In this document: in pieces, positions 16,578 to 26,388 of the stretch
How positions within the stretch are numbered: position 1 is the first letter of the stretch
How the letters are laid out: each line of letters opens with the position of its first letter
NCBI RefSeq assembly: GCF_020833685.1
Contig: NZ_JACKZY010000003.1
Span: forward strand, 696,997-760,996
DNA length: 64,000 nucleotides
Direction: 5' to 3'
Source of the DNA: Nitratireductor sp. B36
GTDB lineage: Bacteria; Pseudomonadota; Alphaproteobacteria; Rhizobiales; Rhizobiaceae
Position numbers and translations under genes: made by a program
The notes under the pieces: model-generated
Databases searched by the model: none
Told to the model about the DNA's origin: nothing
Seen by the model: only the letters and a program-made list of their open reading frames with translations

Positions 16578-18062
16578 CTATTTGCCGTAGCGTGCTTCCA
16601 GATGTCTTGTGAAATGCGCTGCGTTGAGCGGTTCGCCGGTCGCCTGTTCGATGAGGTCCGGCGTTGAGAGCCGCGATGCCTGCGACCATATCTTCTCGTG
16701 CCGCCAGGCGTTCACCGCTTCGAATTGCCCGCGTGCAAACTGCTCGTTCACATCCGGGATCTCCCTCTCGATTGCCGCCCATTGTTGCGCGGCGATCATC
16801 GCGCCGAGCGTATAGGATGGGAAATAGCCGAAGGCTGCGGAAGGCCAGTGCACATCCTGCATGGGGCCATCCTGCGGCGTGTCGATGGTGGAGAGACCAA
16901 GATAGGCTTTCATCTTCGCGTCCCAGGCTTCCGGCAGGTCGGGGGCTTCGAGCCTGCCGGAAATCAGATCCTGCTCCAGCTCGAAACGCAGGATGACATG
17001 GAGCGGATAGGTCACTTCGTCCGCGTCGACGCGGATCAGCCCGCGCTCGACATGGTGCACATGGGCGAGGATTTCGTCTTTCGACCATTTTTCGCCGAGA
17101 TGCTTCTCCACCACCGGCAATGCCCATTCCCAGAAGGCCGGGTTTCTGCCGATCTGCTTTTCGACAAACAGGCTCTGGCTTTCGTGCATCGCCATGCCCC
17201 GCGCCTTGCCGACTGGCCAATGCGCCCATTCGGATGGCAGGTTCTGCTCATAAAGCGCGTGGCCGGTTTCATGCAGGATGCCCATCAGCGAAGAGAGAAA
17301 CTCGTCGGTCCGATAGCGCGTGGTGATGCGGACATCGGTTGGAACGCCGCCACAGAACGGGTGGTGCGAGACAGAGAGGCTGCCGCGTGTGAGATCGAAA
17401 CCGACCGCTGCCATCATCGCCAGACCGAGCTCGCGCTGCCGCTCGACAGGGTAATTTCCAGACAGCGGACGCAGCGGATTCTTCGCCCGTTTCTTTTTCT
17501 GGATTTCCAGTGCGTTTGGGACGAAATCGACCAGAAACGCCTTCAAATTCTCGAAAATGGGAGCGATTTCCGCCGTTCTGTTGCCGGGGTCGAACTGCTC
17601 CATCAGGGCATCATACGGATCAAGGCCGAGCACGTCGGAGCGACGAGCAGCCTCTTCCCTCGCCATCTCGATAACGCCTTCGAGTGCTGGCAGGAAGCCG
17701 GCCCAATCGCCCTTCGGGCGCGCCTCGCGCCAAAGCTGTTCGCAGCGCATGCGGGTGCGGGTCTGGCGTTCCACGAAATCCGAGGGCAGGCAGGTGAGGT
17801 TGATGTAGTGGCGGCGGAATTCCGCGACTGCCGTTTTCTGATCGGCGTTCAGATCTTCCTGCTCTGCCGCTTCGATCCAGTCGGCGATTTCCGGTGCCGT
17901 AGCCTGGCGATGGGCCATGCCGGCCAGCGTGGACATGGCTTCGGCACGTGCCTCGCCGCCGCCGGGCGCCATATGCGTTGCCTCGTCGGCACCAAGGATC
18001 GCAAGCGCATGGCCGAGCGCTTCCAGCCTGTGGCCAAGATCATCGAGTTTCTGGAAGGACAT
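16578..18062 (-). CDS. M32-family metallocarboxypeptidase
   Basis: The product has 494 residues from the ATG at 18062, which has GAGGAA 5 bases upstream. The zinc motif is His264-Glu-Thr-Gly-His268 within ILHETGHALYEQ, and the downstream VDADEVTYPLHVILRFELE segment is diagnostic of M32 carboxypeptidase Taq-like enzymes. The enzyme removes C-terminal residues from peptides in the cytoplasm using zinc or cobalt. Length and motif order match full-length family members. The GntR gene follows closely. Confidence 0.93.
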   Translation of the reverse strand: MSFQKLDDLGHRLEALGHALAILGADEATHMAPGGGEARAEAMSTLAGMAHRQATAPEIADWIEAAEQEDLNADQKTAVAEFRRHYINLTCLPSDFVERQTRTRMRCEQLWREARPKGDWAGFLPALEGVIEMAREEAARRSDVLGLDPYDALMEQFDPGNRTAEIAPIFENLKAFLVDFVPNALEIQKKKRAKNPLRPLSGNYPVERQRELGLAMMAAVGFDLTRGSLSVSHHPFCGGVPTDVRITTRYRTDEFLSSLMGILHETGHALYEQNLPSEWAHWPVGKARGMAMHESQSLFVEKQIGRNPAFWEWALPVVEKHLGEKWSKDEILAHVHHVERGLIRVDADEVTYPLHVILRFELEQDLISGRLEAPDLPEAWDAKMKAYLGLSTIDTPQDGPMQDVHWPSAAFGYFPSYTLGAMIAAQQWAAIEREIPDVNEQFARGQFEAVNAWRHEKIWSQASRLSTPDLIEQATGEPLNAAHFTRHLEARYGK

Positions 18063-18117
18063 GGAATTCCTCATACGCGTGGAAACAGAGCAGGGGCTGC
18101 TCCGCAGTGGAATAAGA

Positions 18118-19149
18118 TCAACGCTCGGTGAGCTTCAGCTCGATGCGGCGATTGCGGGCGCGGGCTTCGGCAGTGTCGTCGGTGTCCAGCGGCTGGTACT
18201 CACCGAAGCCGGCGGCAACGAGTCGGTTGGCCGGCACGCCGTTTTCGATGAGGAATTTGACCACCGCCGTGGCGCGCGCTGTCGAGAGCTCCCAGTTGTC
18301 GCGGAAGCGACCAGTACCGGAAAGAGGCACATCGTCGGTGTGGCCATCGACGCGCAGCACCCAGTTGATTTCTGGCGGAATCTCTTTCTGCAATTCGAGA
18401 ATAGCATCTGCCAGCTTCTGCATTTCGGTCTGGCCGTTCGGGTTGATTTCCGTTGCGCCAGAAGGGAAGAGAACTTCCGACTGGAAAACAAAGCGGTCGC
18501 CGACGATGCGGATGTTTTCGCGGTCGGAGAGAATTTCGCGCAGGCGACCGAAGAAGTCGGAGCGATAGCGGTTCAACTCCTGAACGCGCTGGGCCAGCGC
18601 GACGTTGAGGCGGCGCCCGAGATCGGCGATTTTGGTGCGGGATTCGCGATCCCGTTCTTCCGAGACTTCCAGGGCTGCTTCCAGCGCGCCGATCTGCTTG
18701 CGCAGGGCGGAAATCTGCTGGTTCAACAATTCCACCTGTGAGAGCGCACGCTGGCTGACCTGTCGCTCCTCATCAAGAGCACCCGAAAGCTCGCCGATCC
18801 GTGCCTGTGCCTGTTCACTCTGTCCACTGCCGCTGGCCAGAAGCTGTTCCAGTCTTGAGCGGTCGGCCCGTACATCCTCAAGCGAAGCGCGCAGGCTGGC
18901 GATGGTGTCCTCGGCGTCCTGGCTGTTGGCCTGCTCCAGCGCGAGAAGTTGCGTCAACTCGTTGATCTGCGCATTCAGCCGATCAAGAACGGCATCTTTG
19001 CCCGTAATCTCCTGACTGAGAAAATATTGCGCGAGGACGAAAACAGACAGCAGGAACATGATGGCAAGCAAAAGCGTCGCCATCGCATCCACGAAGCCCG
19101 GCCAGTAATCGACCCGGCGGTCGGTGCGGCGTGCGCGGGCCAGCGCCAT
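18118..19149 (-). CDS. MotB-like protein with C-terminal OmpA domain
   Basis: This 343-residue protein starts with a short basic segment and one transmembrane helix near residues 20-42, preceded by YWPGFVDAMATLLL with the MotB/TolR-type aspartate. A long coiled coil (about 50-185) follows, then an OmpA-like peptidoglycan-binding domain with VDGHTDDVPL, NWELSTARA and ARNRRIELK. It should form a proton-driven stator-type complex with the MotA-like protein encoded one base upstream. No flagellar gene is nearby, so an envelope role is more likely than motility. Confidence 0.85.
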   Translation of the reverse strand: MALARARRTDRRVDYWPGFVDAMATLLLAIMFLLSVFVLAQYFLSQEITGKDAVLDRLNAQINELTQLLALEQANSQDAEDTIASLRASLEDVRADRSRLEQLLASGSGQSEQAQARIGELSGALDEERQVSQRALSQVELLNQQISALRKQIGALEAALEVSEERDRESRTKIADLGRRLNVALAQRVQELNRYRSDFFGRLREILSDRENIRIVGDRFVFQSEVLFPSGATEINPNGQTEMQKLADAILELQKEIPPEINWVLRVDGHTDDVPLSGTGRFRDNWELSTARATAVVKFLIENGVPANRLVAAGFGEYQPLDTDDTAEARARNRRIELKLTER

Positions 19150-19150
19150 G

Positions 19151-20161
19151 TCAGCTATCCCGCTTTTTCAATGCTACAGACAGTTTTTCCAGGGTGGCGC
19201 GCATGGCCTTTTGCTCATTGGCCTGGGCCTCCACCCAGTCGCGCATCATCTGTTGCTCCTGGCGCATATTCTTGACGAGGCCGGATATGCCCTCGGCGAG
19301 ATTGGCCATGGAGGCGGTCAGGCGCGGATTGGAGGAGCCCTCCTCCTGAGCGGCACGCAGCTTGTCGGCCAACTGCTGCATTTCCTCTGATGCACCATTG
19401 CGCGCTTCGGAAAGATCGGAGCTGAGATCCGTGACGGAGGAAAGCCAGTTTTCGAGCTCTGTGTAAAACCGGTTCTGGGCCCGACCAGCCTGCAGGTCAA
19501 GAAAGCCCAGGATCAGCGAGCCGGAGAGGCCAAAGAGCGAGGAGGAGAACGCCGTTCCCATGCCTTCCAAAGGAGCCGAAAGCCCCGACTTCAGCGCGTC
19601 CAGAACGTCGTTGGCATTGCCCGAGGCGGGGTCGAGCGACTGGATCGTGTCCCCGATGGAGCCGATCGTCTGAAGCAGGCCCCAGAAGGTGCCGAGCAGG
19701 CCGAGAAAGACGAGAAGGCCAATCAGGTAGCGCGAGATGTCACGGCTTTCATCAAGACGTGTCGCGATGGAATCGAGAATTGACCGCATAGAGCTGGTGG
19801 ACAACGCCATGGTGGACGCTCGGCTCAGGAGCGCTTTCATGGGTGCCAGAAGGACGGGGTCCGAAGCGTCCGAACCGGCCCGGAAGGAATTCACCCACCG
19901 AACTTCCCGGAACAGGCGTGTTACCTGCATGAAGGCAAGCAGAATGCCTATCAGGAGAACGCCAAGTATCAGACCGTTCAATCCCGGGTTCGTTTGAAAA
20001 GCGGAAGCGATCTGCCGGTAAAGGATGGCAGCAACGAAACCTGCTATCGCGAGAAACACCAGCATGGAATAGAGGAAGACCTGCGGGCTCGACAGTGTAT
20101 GCGGGTCGTAATCAAGCCCAACGGATGGTTCGGCGTCCTCACGCGATTTCAGCAAGGCCAT
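19151..20161 (-). CDS. MotA/TolQ/ExbB-type proton channel protein
   Basis: This 336-residue protein has two early helices (about residues 27-50 and 63-85). A second pair brackets LGLLGTFWGLLQTI (about 145-165) and the AFSSSLFGLSGSLILGF region (about 205-225). The charged C-terminal helices are predicted coiled coil. The GTFxGL and FxSSLxGL patterns are those of MotA/ExbB pore subunits. GAGGAG precedes the start. It is paired at 1-base spacing with the OmpA-domain MotB-like gene, so the two form one complex. The task powered by the proton flow is unknown. Confidence 0.85.
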   Translation of the reverse strand: MALLKSREDAEPSVGLDYDPHTLSSPQVFLYSMLVFLAIAGFVAAILYRQIASAFQTNPGLNGLILGVLLIGILLAFMQVTRLFREVRWVNSFRAGSDASDPVLLAPMKALLSRASTMALSTSSMRSILDSIATRLDESRDISRYLIGLLVFLGLLGTFWGLLQTIGSIGDTIQSLDPASGNANDVLDALKSGLSAPLEGMGTAFSSSLFGLSGSLILGFLDLQAGRAQNRFYTELENWLSSVTDLSSDLSEARNGASEEMQQLADKLRAAQEEGSSNPRLTASMANLAEGISGLVKNMRQEQQMMRDWVEAQANEQKAMRATLEKLSVALKKRDS

Positions 20162-20419
20162 CAGCTCCTCGTATCCATTGCGATGCGGAACCAGTGATGA
20201 TTCCTGTATCGCGCGGGATTCTAATCGAAATTATGACGAAATTGAAAGCCGCACGCAGCGTCTTGTGATGCAGGCATCAGCTTTTGTCTTGCGATAGCTA
20301 TCCTGAAGCTGGCGAGATGACTGTTTTTCGCCTGTCATATCGGGCAGGCAATACGCAGTCCCCCACCGCTCGATGTGCTCGCAGTGAGGGGATTGCGGAT
20401 ATGAACGCCAGTGCGCGGG

Positions 20420-21223
20420 TCAGGATTTTTGAGGAGCCGGCTTGGCAAGCGTCTTCAGCAGAGCGCGATGAATGGCTTCGTTGCCGGCGACGACCTGGCC
20501 GGTATCGAACATTTTGTCACCGCCGTTCTTGTCGGTGACAAAACCGCCCGCCTCGCGCACGAGGATGATGCCTGCCGCCGTGTCCCAGGGGGAAAGCCAT
20601 TCCTCCCAGAAGCCATCCATGCGCCCTGCGGCAACATAGGCGAGATCAAGTGCCGCCGATCCGAGCCGGCGGATGCCTGCCGTTTCGCCCATGACATTGC
20701 GCAGGTCGAGCAACGCGGTACCATGGTGGCCACGACCCAGATGCGGAATGCCGGTGCCGACCACCGCATCGGAAAGCCTGTTGCGTGCTGCAACACGCAG
20801 GCGGCGGTCGTTGAGAAAGGCGCCGCCGCCGCGCTCGGCAGTGTAGAGCTCATCCATGGCCGGATTGTAGATCACGCCGGCGACGAGCTGCCCCTGCCGC
20901 TCAAGCGCAATCGAGATCGAGAAGATCGGAATGCCGTGCAGGAAGTTCGTCGTGCCGTCGAGCGGGTCGACGATCCAGCGGTGCTGCGGGTCGTCACCCT
21001 CGACCGTACCGCTCTCCTCCATGAGGAAGGAATAGCCCGGTCGGGCACGCGACAGCTCCGAGTGGATGATGTCCTCGGCCTTGCGGTCGGCCTGGCTTAC
21101 ATAGTCACCGGGGCCTTTCAGCGAAACCTGCAGGTTCTGCACCTCGCCAAAATCGCGTGCGAGGGAGCGGCCTGCCTTCATGGCAGCCTGAACCATGACA
21201 TTGATGATCGCCGAACGGGCCAT
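20420..21223 (-). CDS. suhB: Inositol monophosphatase family protein
   Basis: This 267-residue enzyme has the Li-sensitive phosphatase motifs: EES near residue 70, DPLDGTTNFLHGIP near 87-100 and the C-terminal WDTAAGIILVREAGG near 217. It dephosphorylates myo-inositol 1-phosphate. SuhB of enterobacteria also binds ribosomal-RNA transcription complexes, and that role here is not established. It lies 52 bases downstream of efp on the same strand. Confidence 0.92.
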   Translation of the reverse strand: MARSAIINVMVQAAMKAGRSLARDFGEVQNLQVSLKGPGDYVSQADRKAEDIIHSELSRARPGYSFLMEESGTVEGDDPQHRWIVDPLDGTTNFLHGIPIFSISIALERQGQLVAGVIYNPAMDELYTAERGGGAFLNDRRLRVAARNRLSDAVVGTGIPHLGRGHHGTALLDLRNVMGETAGIRRLGSAALDLAYVAAGRMDGFWEEWLSPWDTAAGIILVREAGGFVTDKNGGDKMFDTGQVVAGNEAIHRALLKTLAKPAPQKS

Positions 21224-21274
21224 GGGTGAAGAGCCTTTGTGACTTGAAGTTTCGGTAAGCGTGCCGGAGCGGAA

Positions 21275-21838
21275 TTATTCGCCGCGGCGCAGATAGGTAA
21301 GTTCGTTGGTGTCGACCACGATCTTTTCACCGGCCTCGATAAAGGGCGGGACCATGACGCGTACACCATTTTCCAGAACAGCAGGTTTGTAGGAAGAGGC
21401 CGCCGTCTGGCCCTTCACCACGGGATCCGCTTCGGCGATCGTGAGGGTGACCTGATCGGGCAGGGAAATGCCGATGGGCTTTTCCTCATAGAGTTCCACG
21501 GTGACGGTCATGCCATCCTGCAGGAACGCGGCGCGGTCGCCGACGAAATCCTTCTGCAGTTCAAGCTGCTCATAGGTTTCGGAGTCCATGAACACCAGAG
21601 CATCTTCCTGTTCATACAGAAAGCTGAAGTCTTTCTGCTCGAGACGCACGCGCTCGACCGTCTCTGCCGCACGGAAGCGCTCGTTGAGCTTGGTGCCGTC
21701 GATCAGATTTTTCAGCTCGACCTGGTTGTATGCGCCGCCCTTGCCGGGTTTCACAGCGTTGGTCTTCACTGCAACCCAAAGGCCGCCATTGTGCTCAATG
21801 ACGTTACCGGGGCGGATTTCGTTGCCGTTGATTTTCAT
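21275..21838 (-). CDS. efp: Elongation factor P
   Basis: The 187-residue product has the three EF-P beta domains. The tip loop is KPGKGGAY near residues 32-39, with the Lys that can be modified. The middle OB domain has FMDSETYEQ, and the C-terminal domain ends [20 protein letters not shown]. It relieves ribosome stalling at polyproline, which is relevant because several proteins here, such as TolA and the mitofilin-like protein, are proline-rich. suhB follows it. Confidence 0.96.
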   Translation of the reverse strand: MKINGNEIRPGNVIEHNGGLWVAVKTNAVKPGKGGAYNQVELKNLIDGTKLNERFRAAETVERVRLEQKDFSFLYEQEDALVFMDSETYEQLELQKDFVGDRAAFLQDGMTVTVELYEEKPIGISLPDQVTLTIAEADPVVKGQTAASSYKPAVLENGVRVMVPPFIEAGEKIVVDTNELTYLRRGE

Positions 21839-21948
21839 GTGATCGTCCTGCGGGTCTCAAGCGCGCAGTCTCGCGCAATTCGGCGCTTCCAAGACCATAA
21901 AATGCGGGTCAAGGCAAGCCGCGGGCCAAATTGTGGCCAAGGAAAATC

Positions 21949-22974
21949 TCAGCGCAAGCGGTTTGCGCGCTGGATTGCTTCCTTCATTTCCTCGGGCGTG
22001 AGGCCAGCCAGGAAATCCTCGTTCTCGGGGTCGATCAGACCTGCCCGGCGGGCGGAGACATACCAGGCTGCACCTTCAATGGTGTTCGCCTCGACACCCA
22101 CGCCGGCGCGGTAAAGCTTGGCAAGCCGGTTTTGCGCTGCGACATTGCCCCCCTCGGCCGCACGCTTCAACCAGTTGAAACCGGCCTCCATGTTGCGAGG
22201 GCCGCCCCTTCCTTCCACCAGCCATGTGCCGAGATCCAGTTGCGCGGTGTCAAAATTCTGCATAGCCGACCTTTCAAGCCAGCTCCGCGCGAGTTTTTCA
22301 TCGACCTGCCGGCCGCCAAAGCCGTTGGCATAAACCTGCGCCATCGCGTACTGAGCATCCGCCAAGCCCGCATTTGCGGCTTTTTCATAATAGCTCACCG
22401 CCCGCTGCTGGCTTTCGAAGCTCGATTGCCGGTCGAGGATGAGTTGCGCGAGGTTGAACTGCGCAAGCCGATTCCCTTTGTCTGCCGCGATTTGCATGAG
22501 TTCGAAAGCGCGATCGATGTCTTTCTCGACGAAAGTTCCATCAAGCAGCATCAGCGCGTATTGGAACTGGGCCTCGGGAACACCCTGCTGAGCTGCTTTC
22601 GAATACCATTCCGCGGCTTTTTTCGCGTTGCGGGGCATGCCAAGACCGCGCGCGTAGATCTCCGCGACGAGTGTCTGTGCCGCAGCGTCGCCGGCCTCTG
22701 CGCGGGGTAGGGCAAGGTTGTGTGCGGTGATGTAGTAGCCGCGTTGGAATGCGCCATAGGCTGCGTCCGGTAGCTTGCCGAACCGATCAGGATCTACCTG
22801 GTCGACAGTGGGAGCTGAAAGTGGCCGATCGCCAGGCGGTTGCAGGCGATCGCTCGTCTGAAGCGCTTCGGATTCCGCCGTTTCCCCCGTGGCATTGCCG
22901 GCAGACAAGGCGTTTCCAGCGAGCCCGCACAATGCGGCCGCAAGAGCTGATGCAGCAAGGGTCCGTGGGCGCAT
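21949..22974 (-). CDS. Secreted Sel1-repeat protein
   Basis: This 341-residue protein has a signal peptide (about residues 1-25, ending NALSAG). After a linker, five or six Sel1-type repeats of about 36 residues are visible, for example AEIYARGLGMPRNAKKAAEWY and LAKLYRAGVGVEANTIEGAAWY, each shortened here. Sel1 proteins act as adaptor scaffolds in the periplasm or envelope; the partner is unknown. The gene starts 2 bases after the stop of the ThiE-like gene and is probably translationally coupled. Confidence 0.86.
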   Translation of the reverse strand: MRPRTLAASALAAALCGLAGNALSAGNATGETAESEALQTSDRLQPPGDRPLSAPTVDQVDPDRFGKLPDAAYGAFQRGYYITAHNLALPRAEAGDAAAQTLVAEIYARGLGMPRNAKKAAEWYSKAAQQGVPEAQFQYALMLLDGTFVEKDIDRAFELMQIAADKGNRLAQFNLAQLILDRQSSFESQQRAVSYYEKAANAGLADAQYAMAQVYANGFGGRQVDEKLARSWLERSAMQNFDTAQLDLGTWLVEGRGGPRNMEAGFNWLKRAAEGGNVAAQNRLAKLYRAGVGVEANTIEGAAWYVSARRAGLIDPENEDFLAGLTPEEMKEAIQRANRLR

Positions 22975-22976
22975 GC

Positions 22977-23624
22977 TCAGGCTCCCTCAGCCTGCTGTGT
23001 GGTCCGGTCAAGAATGGCATTGGCTTCCGAGACGGCTGCCGCGGGATCAGCCTCATCAGCAAACACGGCAGCGCTGAGTGCGGTGAAATCCACACCACAT
23101 GCCGCAACAGGCTCGACAGAGGCCACCGTATTGCCGGCCATTACAATGCAGGGAATCTCGACCATCTCCGACCACCAGGCGCCGAGCGCAAGATTGCGGG
23201 GATGCGGTTCGGGCTTGTTGTCGTAACCAAAACGCCCGAAGAACAGATAGTCGGGCTGCAACTCTCCATATTGGAGGGCGTCATCGCGGGTTTTGACGCC
23301 ACCGGCTCCGATCATCATGCGATCCTGATATTTTTCGATGATCTCGGCAAGGTCCTCGAGCGCGCCCTCGAAGTGAATGCCATCTGCCTTGACCCGGGCG
23401 GCGATGCGGGGAGCGCCAGCAATCATCACGGCAACATTGCGCGACTGAGCGAGCGGGGTGAGGCGCTCGGCGCGAGCCTGAAAGCTCACCTCATCCTGCC
23501 CGTAATCGGGGATGATGAGTGAGGCGACATCGCCGGCGGCCAGCGCGGCTTCCAGATGAGCTTCGTCATTGGCCGCCGTTTCAGGCGGCGGTGCGATCAA
23601 TACGAGGCGGCAGCGGTTGGTCAT
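22977..23624 (-). CDS. Thiamine-phosphate synthase-like protein
   Basis: The product has 215 residues from the ATG at 23624, with GAGGAG 7 bases upstream. It has a TIM-barrel with the ThiE/TenI order: an early RLVLIAPP strand, VKADGIHFEG in place of the usual DGVHLGQ, then PDYLFFGRFG and the phosphate-binding IVMAGNTVASVEPVAACG near the C-terminus. ThiE joins the pyrimidine and thiazole phosphates. The motifs diverge from canonical ThiE, so a TenI-like or altered role is possible. No thiamine gene or THI-box is nearby. Confidence 0.75.
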   Translation of the reverse strand: MTNRCRLVLIAPPPETAANDEAHLEAALAAGDVASLIIPDYGQDEVSFQARAERLTPLAQSRNVAVMIAGAPRIAARVKADGIHFEGALEDLAEIIEKYQDRMMIGAGGVKTRDDALQYGELQPDYLFFGRFGYDNKPEPHPRNLALGAWWSEMVEIPCIVMAGNTVASVEPVAACGVDFTALSAAVFADEADPAAAVSEANAILDRTTQQAEGA

Positions 23625-23872
23625 ACAGGAACTCCTCAAACCTTTTCGAGATTTACCCGCGTGGCGAAAAGGTTCCGTCTCATTGTTGGGCGCTGGTCCG
23701 CGCGGAACCTCGTCGGGACCGTTTCTTGCCGGTCAATTTGGTTTGAATGCGGCATAGACGACGAGCGGGGTGAACGACAAGGAAAATTGAAGCATTTCCT
23801 GCAAGTCTCGCCAAATCACAGCAACGGCGCTATGAGGGGTGAGGCCCGACGAGCGGGGCGCAGACGCGTTTC

Positions 23873-24646
23873 ATGACTTCACTTCTTTCCGATCCGGCAT
23901 TCTACATTGCAGCGATACCTGCCGTTATCCTTGTAGGGCTCTCCAAGGGCGGGTTTGGTGGCGCCATGGCTCTGCTTGGCGTCCCGTTGCTGTCTCTCGT
24001 TGTCTCACCTGTGCAGGCAGCGGCTATCCTCCTGCCGATCCTGATCGTGATGGATATAGTCTCGCTCTGGGCATGGCGGGGTTTCATGGATCGAAGGACA
24101 CTCTGGATCATGCTGCCTGGCGCCTTCGTGGGCATCGCCATTGGCTGGGCGACGGCGGCCATCGTGACGGAAGGTCATGTGCGCCTCATCGTCGGTCTGG
24201 TGACACTCGCCTTCTTTCTACGATGGGCGTTCGAGAAGCTGGCCGGGCGAGCGCGCATTGCAGAACAGAGCCGGCCACGCGGCGCCTTCTGGGGTGGCGT
24301 GGCGGGTTTCACCAGCTTTGTCGCGCATGCGGGCGGACCGCCCTACCAGGTCTATGCTCTGCCGCTCGGGCACGACCCACGGGTTTACACGGGAACGAGC
24401 GTGGTGTTTTTCGCCATTGTCAATGCGGTCAAGCTCGTTCCCTATTTTGCGCTCGGCCAGTTCGACCGTGCCAACCTGATGGCTTCGCTGATGCTGATCC
24501 CGCTTGCGCCACTGGCCACGCTTGCCGGCGTGTGGGTGATCAAACGGATGAAGCCTTCGGTCTTTTATCCATTCATGTATGTGATGGTTCTGATCGTGTC
24601 CCTGAAGCTGATACACGATGGGGTTTTTGATCTCATGGGATGGTGA
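23873..24646 (+). CDS. TauE/SafE-family permease
   Basis: The 257-residue protein has seven or eight hydrophobic helices and the family signature VGLSKGGFGGAMALLGVPLLSL near the N-terminus (abridged here: GLSKGGFG), with a mirrored FTSFVAHAGGPP in the second half. Members export sulfite, sulfoacetate or other organosulfur and organic anions. The substrate is unknown. It is unrelated in sequence detail to the second TauE gene at 27186. It stands upstream of an acyl-CoA synthetase with a 50-base gap. Confidence 0.87.
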   Translation: MTSLLSDPAFYIAAIPAVILVGLSKGGFGGAMALLGVPLLSLVVSPVQAAAILLPILIVMDIVSLWAWRGFMDRRTLWIMLPGAFVGIAIGWATAAIVTEGHVRLIVGLVTLAFFLRWAFEKLAGRARIAEQSRPRGAFWGGVAGFTSFVAHAGGPPYQVYALPLGHDPRVYTGTSVVFFAIVNAVKLVPYFALGQFDRANLMASLMLIPLAPLATLAGVWVIKRMKPSVFYPFMYVMVLIVSLKLIHDGVFDLMGW

Positions 24647-24696
24647 CGATCTCCAGAGCCTATGCTTTATAAGTCAAAAACTGCGGGAGGATGTTT

Positions 24697-26343
24697 GTGA
24701 CCGGGAACGCATATGATCGGGATCTCGACAGGAATCCCGCCAATTTTCAGCCGCTGACGCCGCTTGTGCTTCTGGAACGTGCCGCAAAGGTATTTCCCGA
24801 AGAGGTGGCGATCATTCACGGCAATCAGCGTGTAACCTATGCGCGTTTCTGGGAGCGGTCGCTCAGGCTGGCTTCAGCGCTTGCCAGCCACGGTATCGGC
24901 AAGGGCGATACGGTGACGGTCATGCTCTCCAACACGCCGCCCATGCTGGAAGCGCATCACGGCGTGCCAATGACGAAGGCCGTGTTGCATTCGCTGAACA
25001 CGCGCCTCGATGCGGCGATCATCGCCTTTCAGCTCGACCATGCAGAGACGAAGGTGGTGATTGTCGACCGCGAGTTTTCCGCAGTGATGAAGGAAGCTCT
25101 GGCGCTGGCCTCGGTCAAGCCGCTGGTGATCGATTATGACGATCCCGAATATCCGGACGATGCGCCTTATCCGAAGGGGGAGCGTATCGGCAGCCTGGAT
25201 TACGAGGCGTTCGTAGCATCGGGGGATGCGAGCTTTGCCTGGTCCATGCCGGACGACGAGTGGGATGCAATCGCGCTGAATTACACGTCGGGTACGACCG
25301 GCAATCCCAAGGGGGTTGTCTATCACCATCGTGGCGCTGCGCTGATGGCCTATGCGAACACGGTGCACGCGGCTCTTGCGCGGGGCTCGGTCTATCTGTG
25401 GACGCTGCCGATGTTCCATTGCAATGGATGGTGCTTTCCGTGGACGCTGGCGCTCACCGCCGGCACGCATGTGTGTCTGCGCTGGGTGCGGGCGAGGCAG
25501 ATGTACGATGCGATTGCCGACCATCGCGTTACGCATCTTTGCGGTGCGCCGGTGGTGATGTCGGCGCTGCTCAACGCACCCGACGATGAGAAGCGTGATT
25601 TTTCGCACACGGTGACGTTCAACACTGCGGCCGCGCCTCCTCCCGAGACGGTGCTTTCGGCCATGGCCGAGGCGGGCTTTGCGGTGACCCATCTTTATGG
25701 TTTGACCGAAACCTATGGTCCGGCGGTGGTGAATGAATGGAAGGGCGCGTGGGACGCGCTTGACGGTGCCGGGCAGGCAGCGCGCAAAGCACGTCAGGGC
25801 GTGCGCTACGCGGCGCTCGAGGGGCTGACCGTGATGGATCCGGAGACGATGACCGAAACCCCGCATGATGGCGAGACGATCGGCGAGGTGATGTTTCGCG
25901 GCAATATCGTGATGAAGGGTTATCTGAAGAACCCGAAAGCGACAGAGGAAGCTTTTGCCGGCGGATGGTTCCACTCCGGTGATCTGGGGGTGATGCATCC
26001 GGATGGATATATCCAGCTCAAGGATCGATCAAAGGACATCATCATCTCCGGCGGGGAGAACATCTCTTCCATCGAGGTGGAGGACGCGCTTTACAAGCAT
26101 CCATGCGTTGCGGCTTGCGGAGTGGTGGCGAAAGCGGATGAGAAGTGGGGCGAAACGCCTGTTGCCTTCGTGGAGCTGAAGCCGGGAAGAACAGCGAGCG
26201 CGGAAGAGATCATCGCGCATTGCCGCTCGCTGCTGGCGCATTTCAAGTGTCCGAAAACGGTTGTTTTTTCCGAGATTCCGAAGACGTCCACGGGGAAAAT
26301 CCAGAAGTTCCGTCTGCGGGAACAGGCCAAGGAGCTGCCGTGA
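24697..26343 (+). CDS. Acyl-CoA synthetase (AMP-forming)
   Basis: The product has about 548 residues. I prefer the GTG at 24697, which has GGGAGG 6 bases upstream; the ATG at 24691 touches that site. The adenylate-forming motifs are complete: YTSGTTGNPKG near residue 190, LYGLTETYG near 335, the GGWFHSGDLG hinge motif near 425, and the C-terminal catalytic Lys in KTSTGKIQKF. The PMFHCNGWCFPW segment is characteristic of the branch containing medium-chain and methylmercaptopropionate-CoA ligases. It activates a carboxylate to its CoA thioester; the substrate is not readable. Confidence 0.88.
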   Translation: MTGNAYDRDLDRNPANFQPLTPLVLLERAAKVFPEEVAIIHGNQRVTYARFWERSLRLASALASHGIGKGDTVTVMLSNTPPMLEAHHGVPMTKAVLHSLNTRLDAAIIAFQLDHAETKVVIVDREFSAVMKEALALASVKPLVIDYDDPEYPDDAPYPKGERIGSLDYEAFVASGDASFAWSMPDDEWDAIALNYTSGTTGNPKGVVYHHRGAALMAYANTVHAALARGSVYLWTLPMFHCNGWCFPWTLALTAGTHVCLRWVRARQMYDAIADHRVTHLCGAPVVMSALLNAPDDEKRDFSHTVTFNTAAAPPPETVLSAMAEAGFAVTHLYGLTETYGPAVVNEWKGAWDALDGAGQAARKARQGVRYAALEGLTVMDPETMTETPHDGETIGEVMFRGNIVMKGYLKNPKATEEAFAGGWFHSGDLGVMHPDGYIQLKDRSKDIIISGGENISSIEVEDALYKHPCVAACGVVAKADEKWGETPVAFVELKPGRTASAEEIIAHCRSLLAHFKCPKTVVFSEIPKTSTGKIQKFRLREQAKELP

Positions 26344-26388
26344 GCAGGCGCTGATGCGCGGGATTCGTTTCAAGAAATAGCCGGGACG

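Noticed and set aside
18118-20161. MotA/MotB-like pair as a Zorya anti-phage system
   Set aside because: Zorya needs ZorC plus ZorD or ZorE beside ZorAB. The neighbours here are a carboxypeptidase and suhB, and the MotA-like protein lacks the very long tail of ZorA.
20162-20419. Possible gene or RNA in the gap between the MotA-like gene and suhB
   Set aside because: The short frame here lacks a ribosome site. A weak CCCCCAC/GTGAGGGG stem may be a suhB terminator, but no clear RNA element is visible.
22977-23872. THI-box (TPP riboswitch) near the ThiE-like gene
   Set aside because: No TPP aptamer core sequence is present upstream of the gene at 23624.
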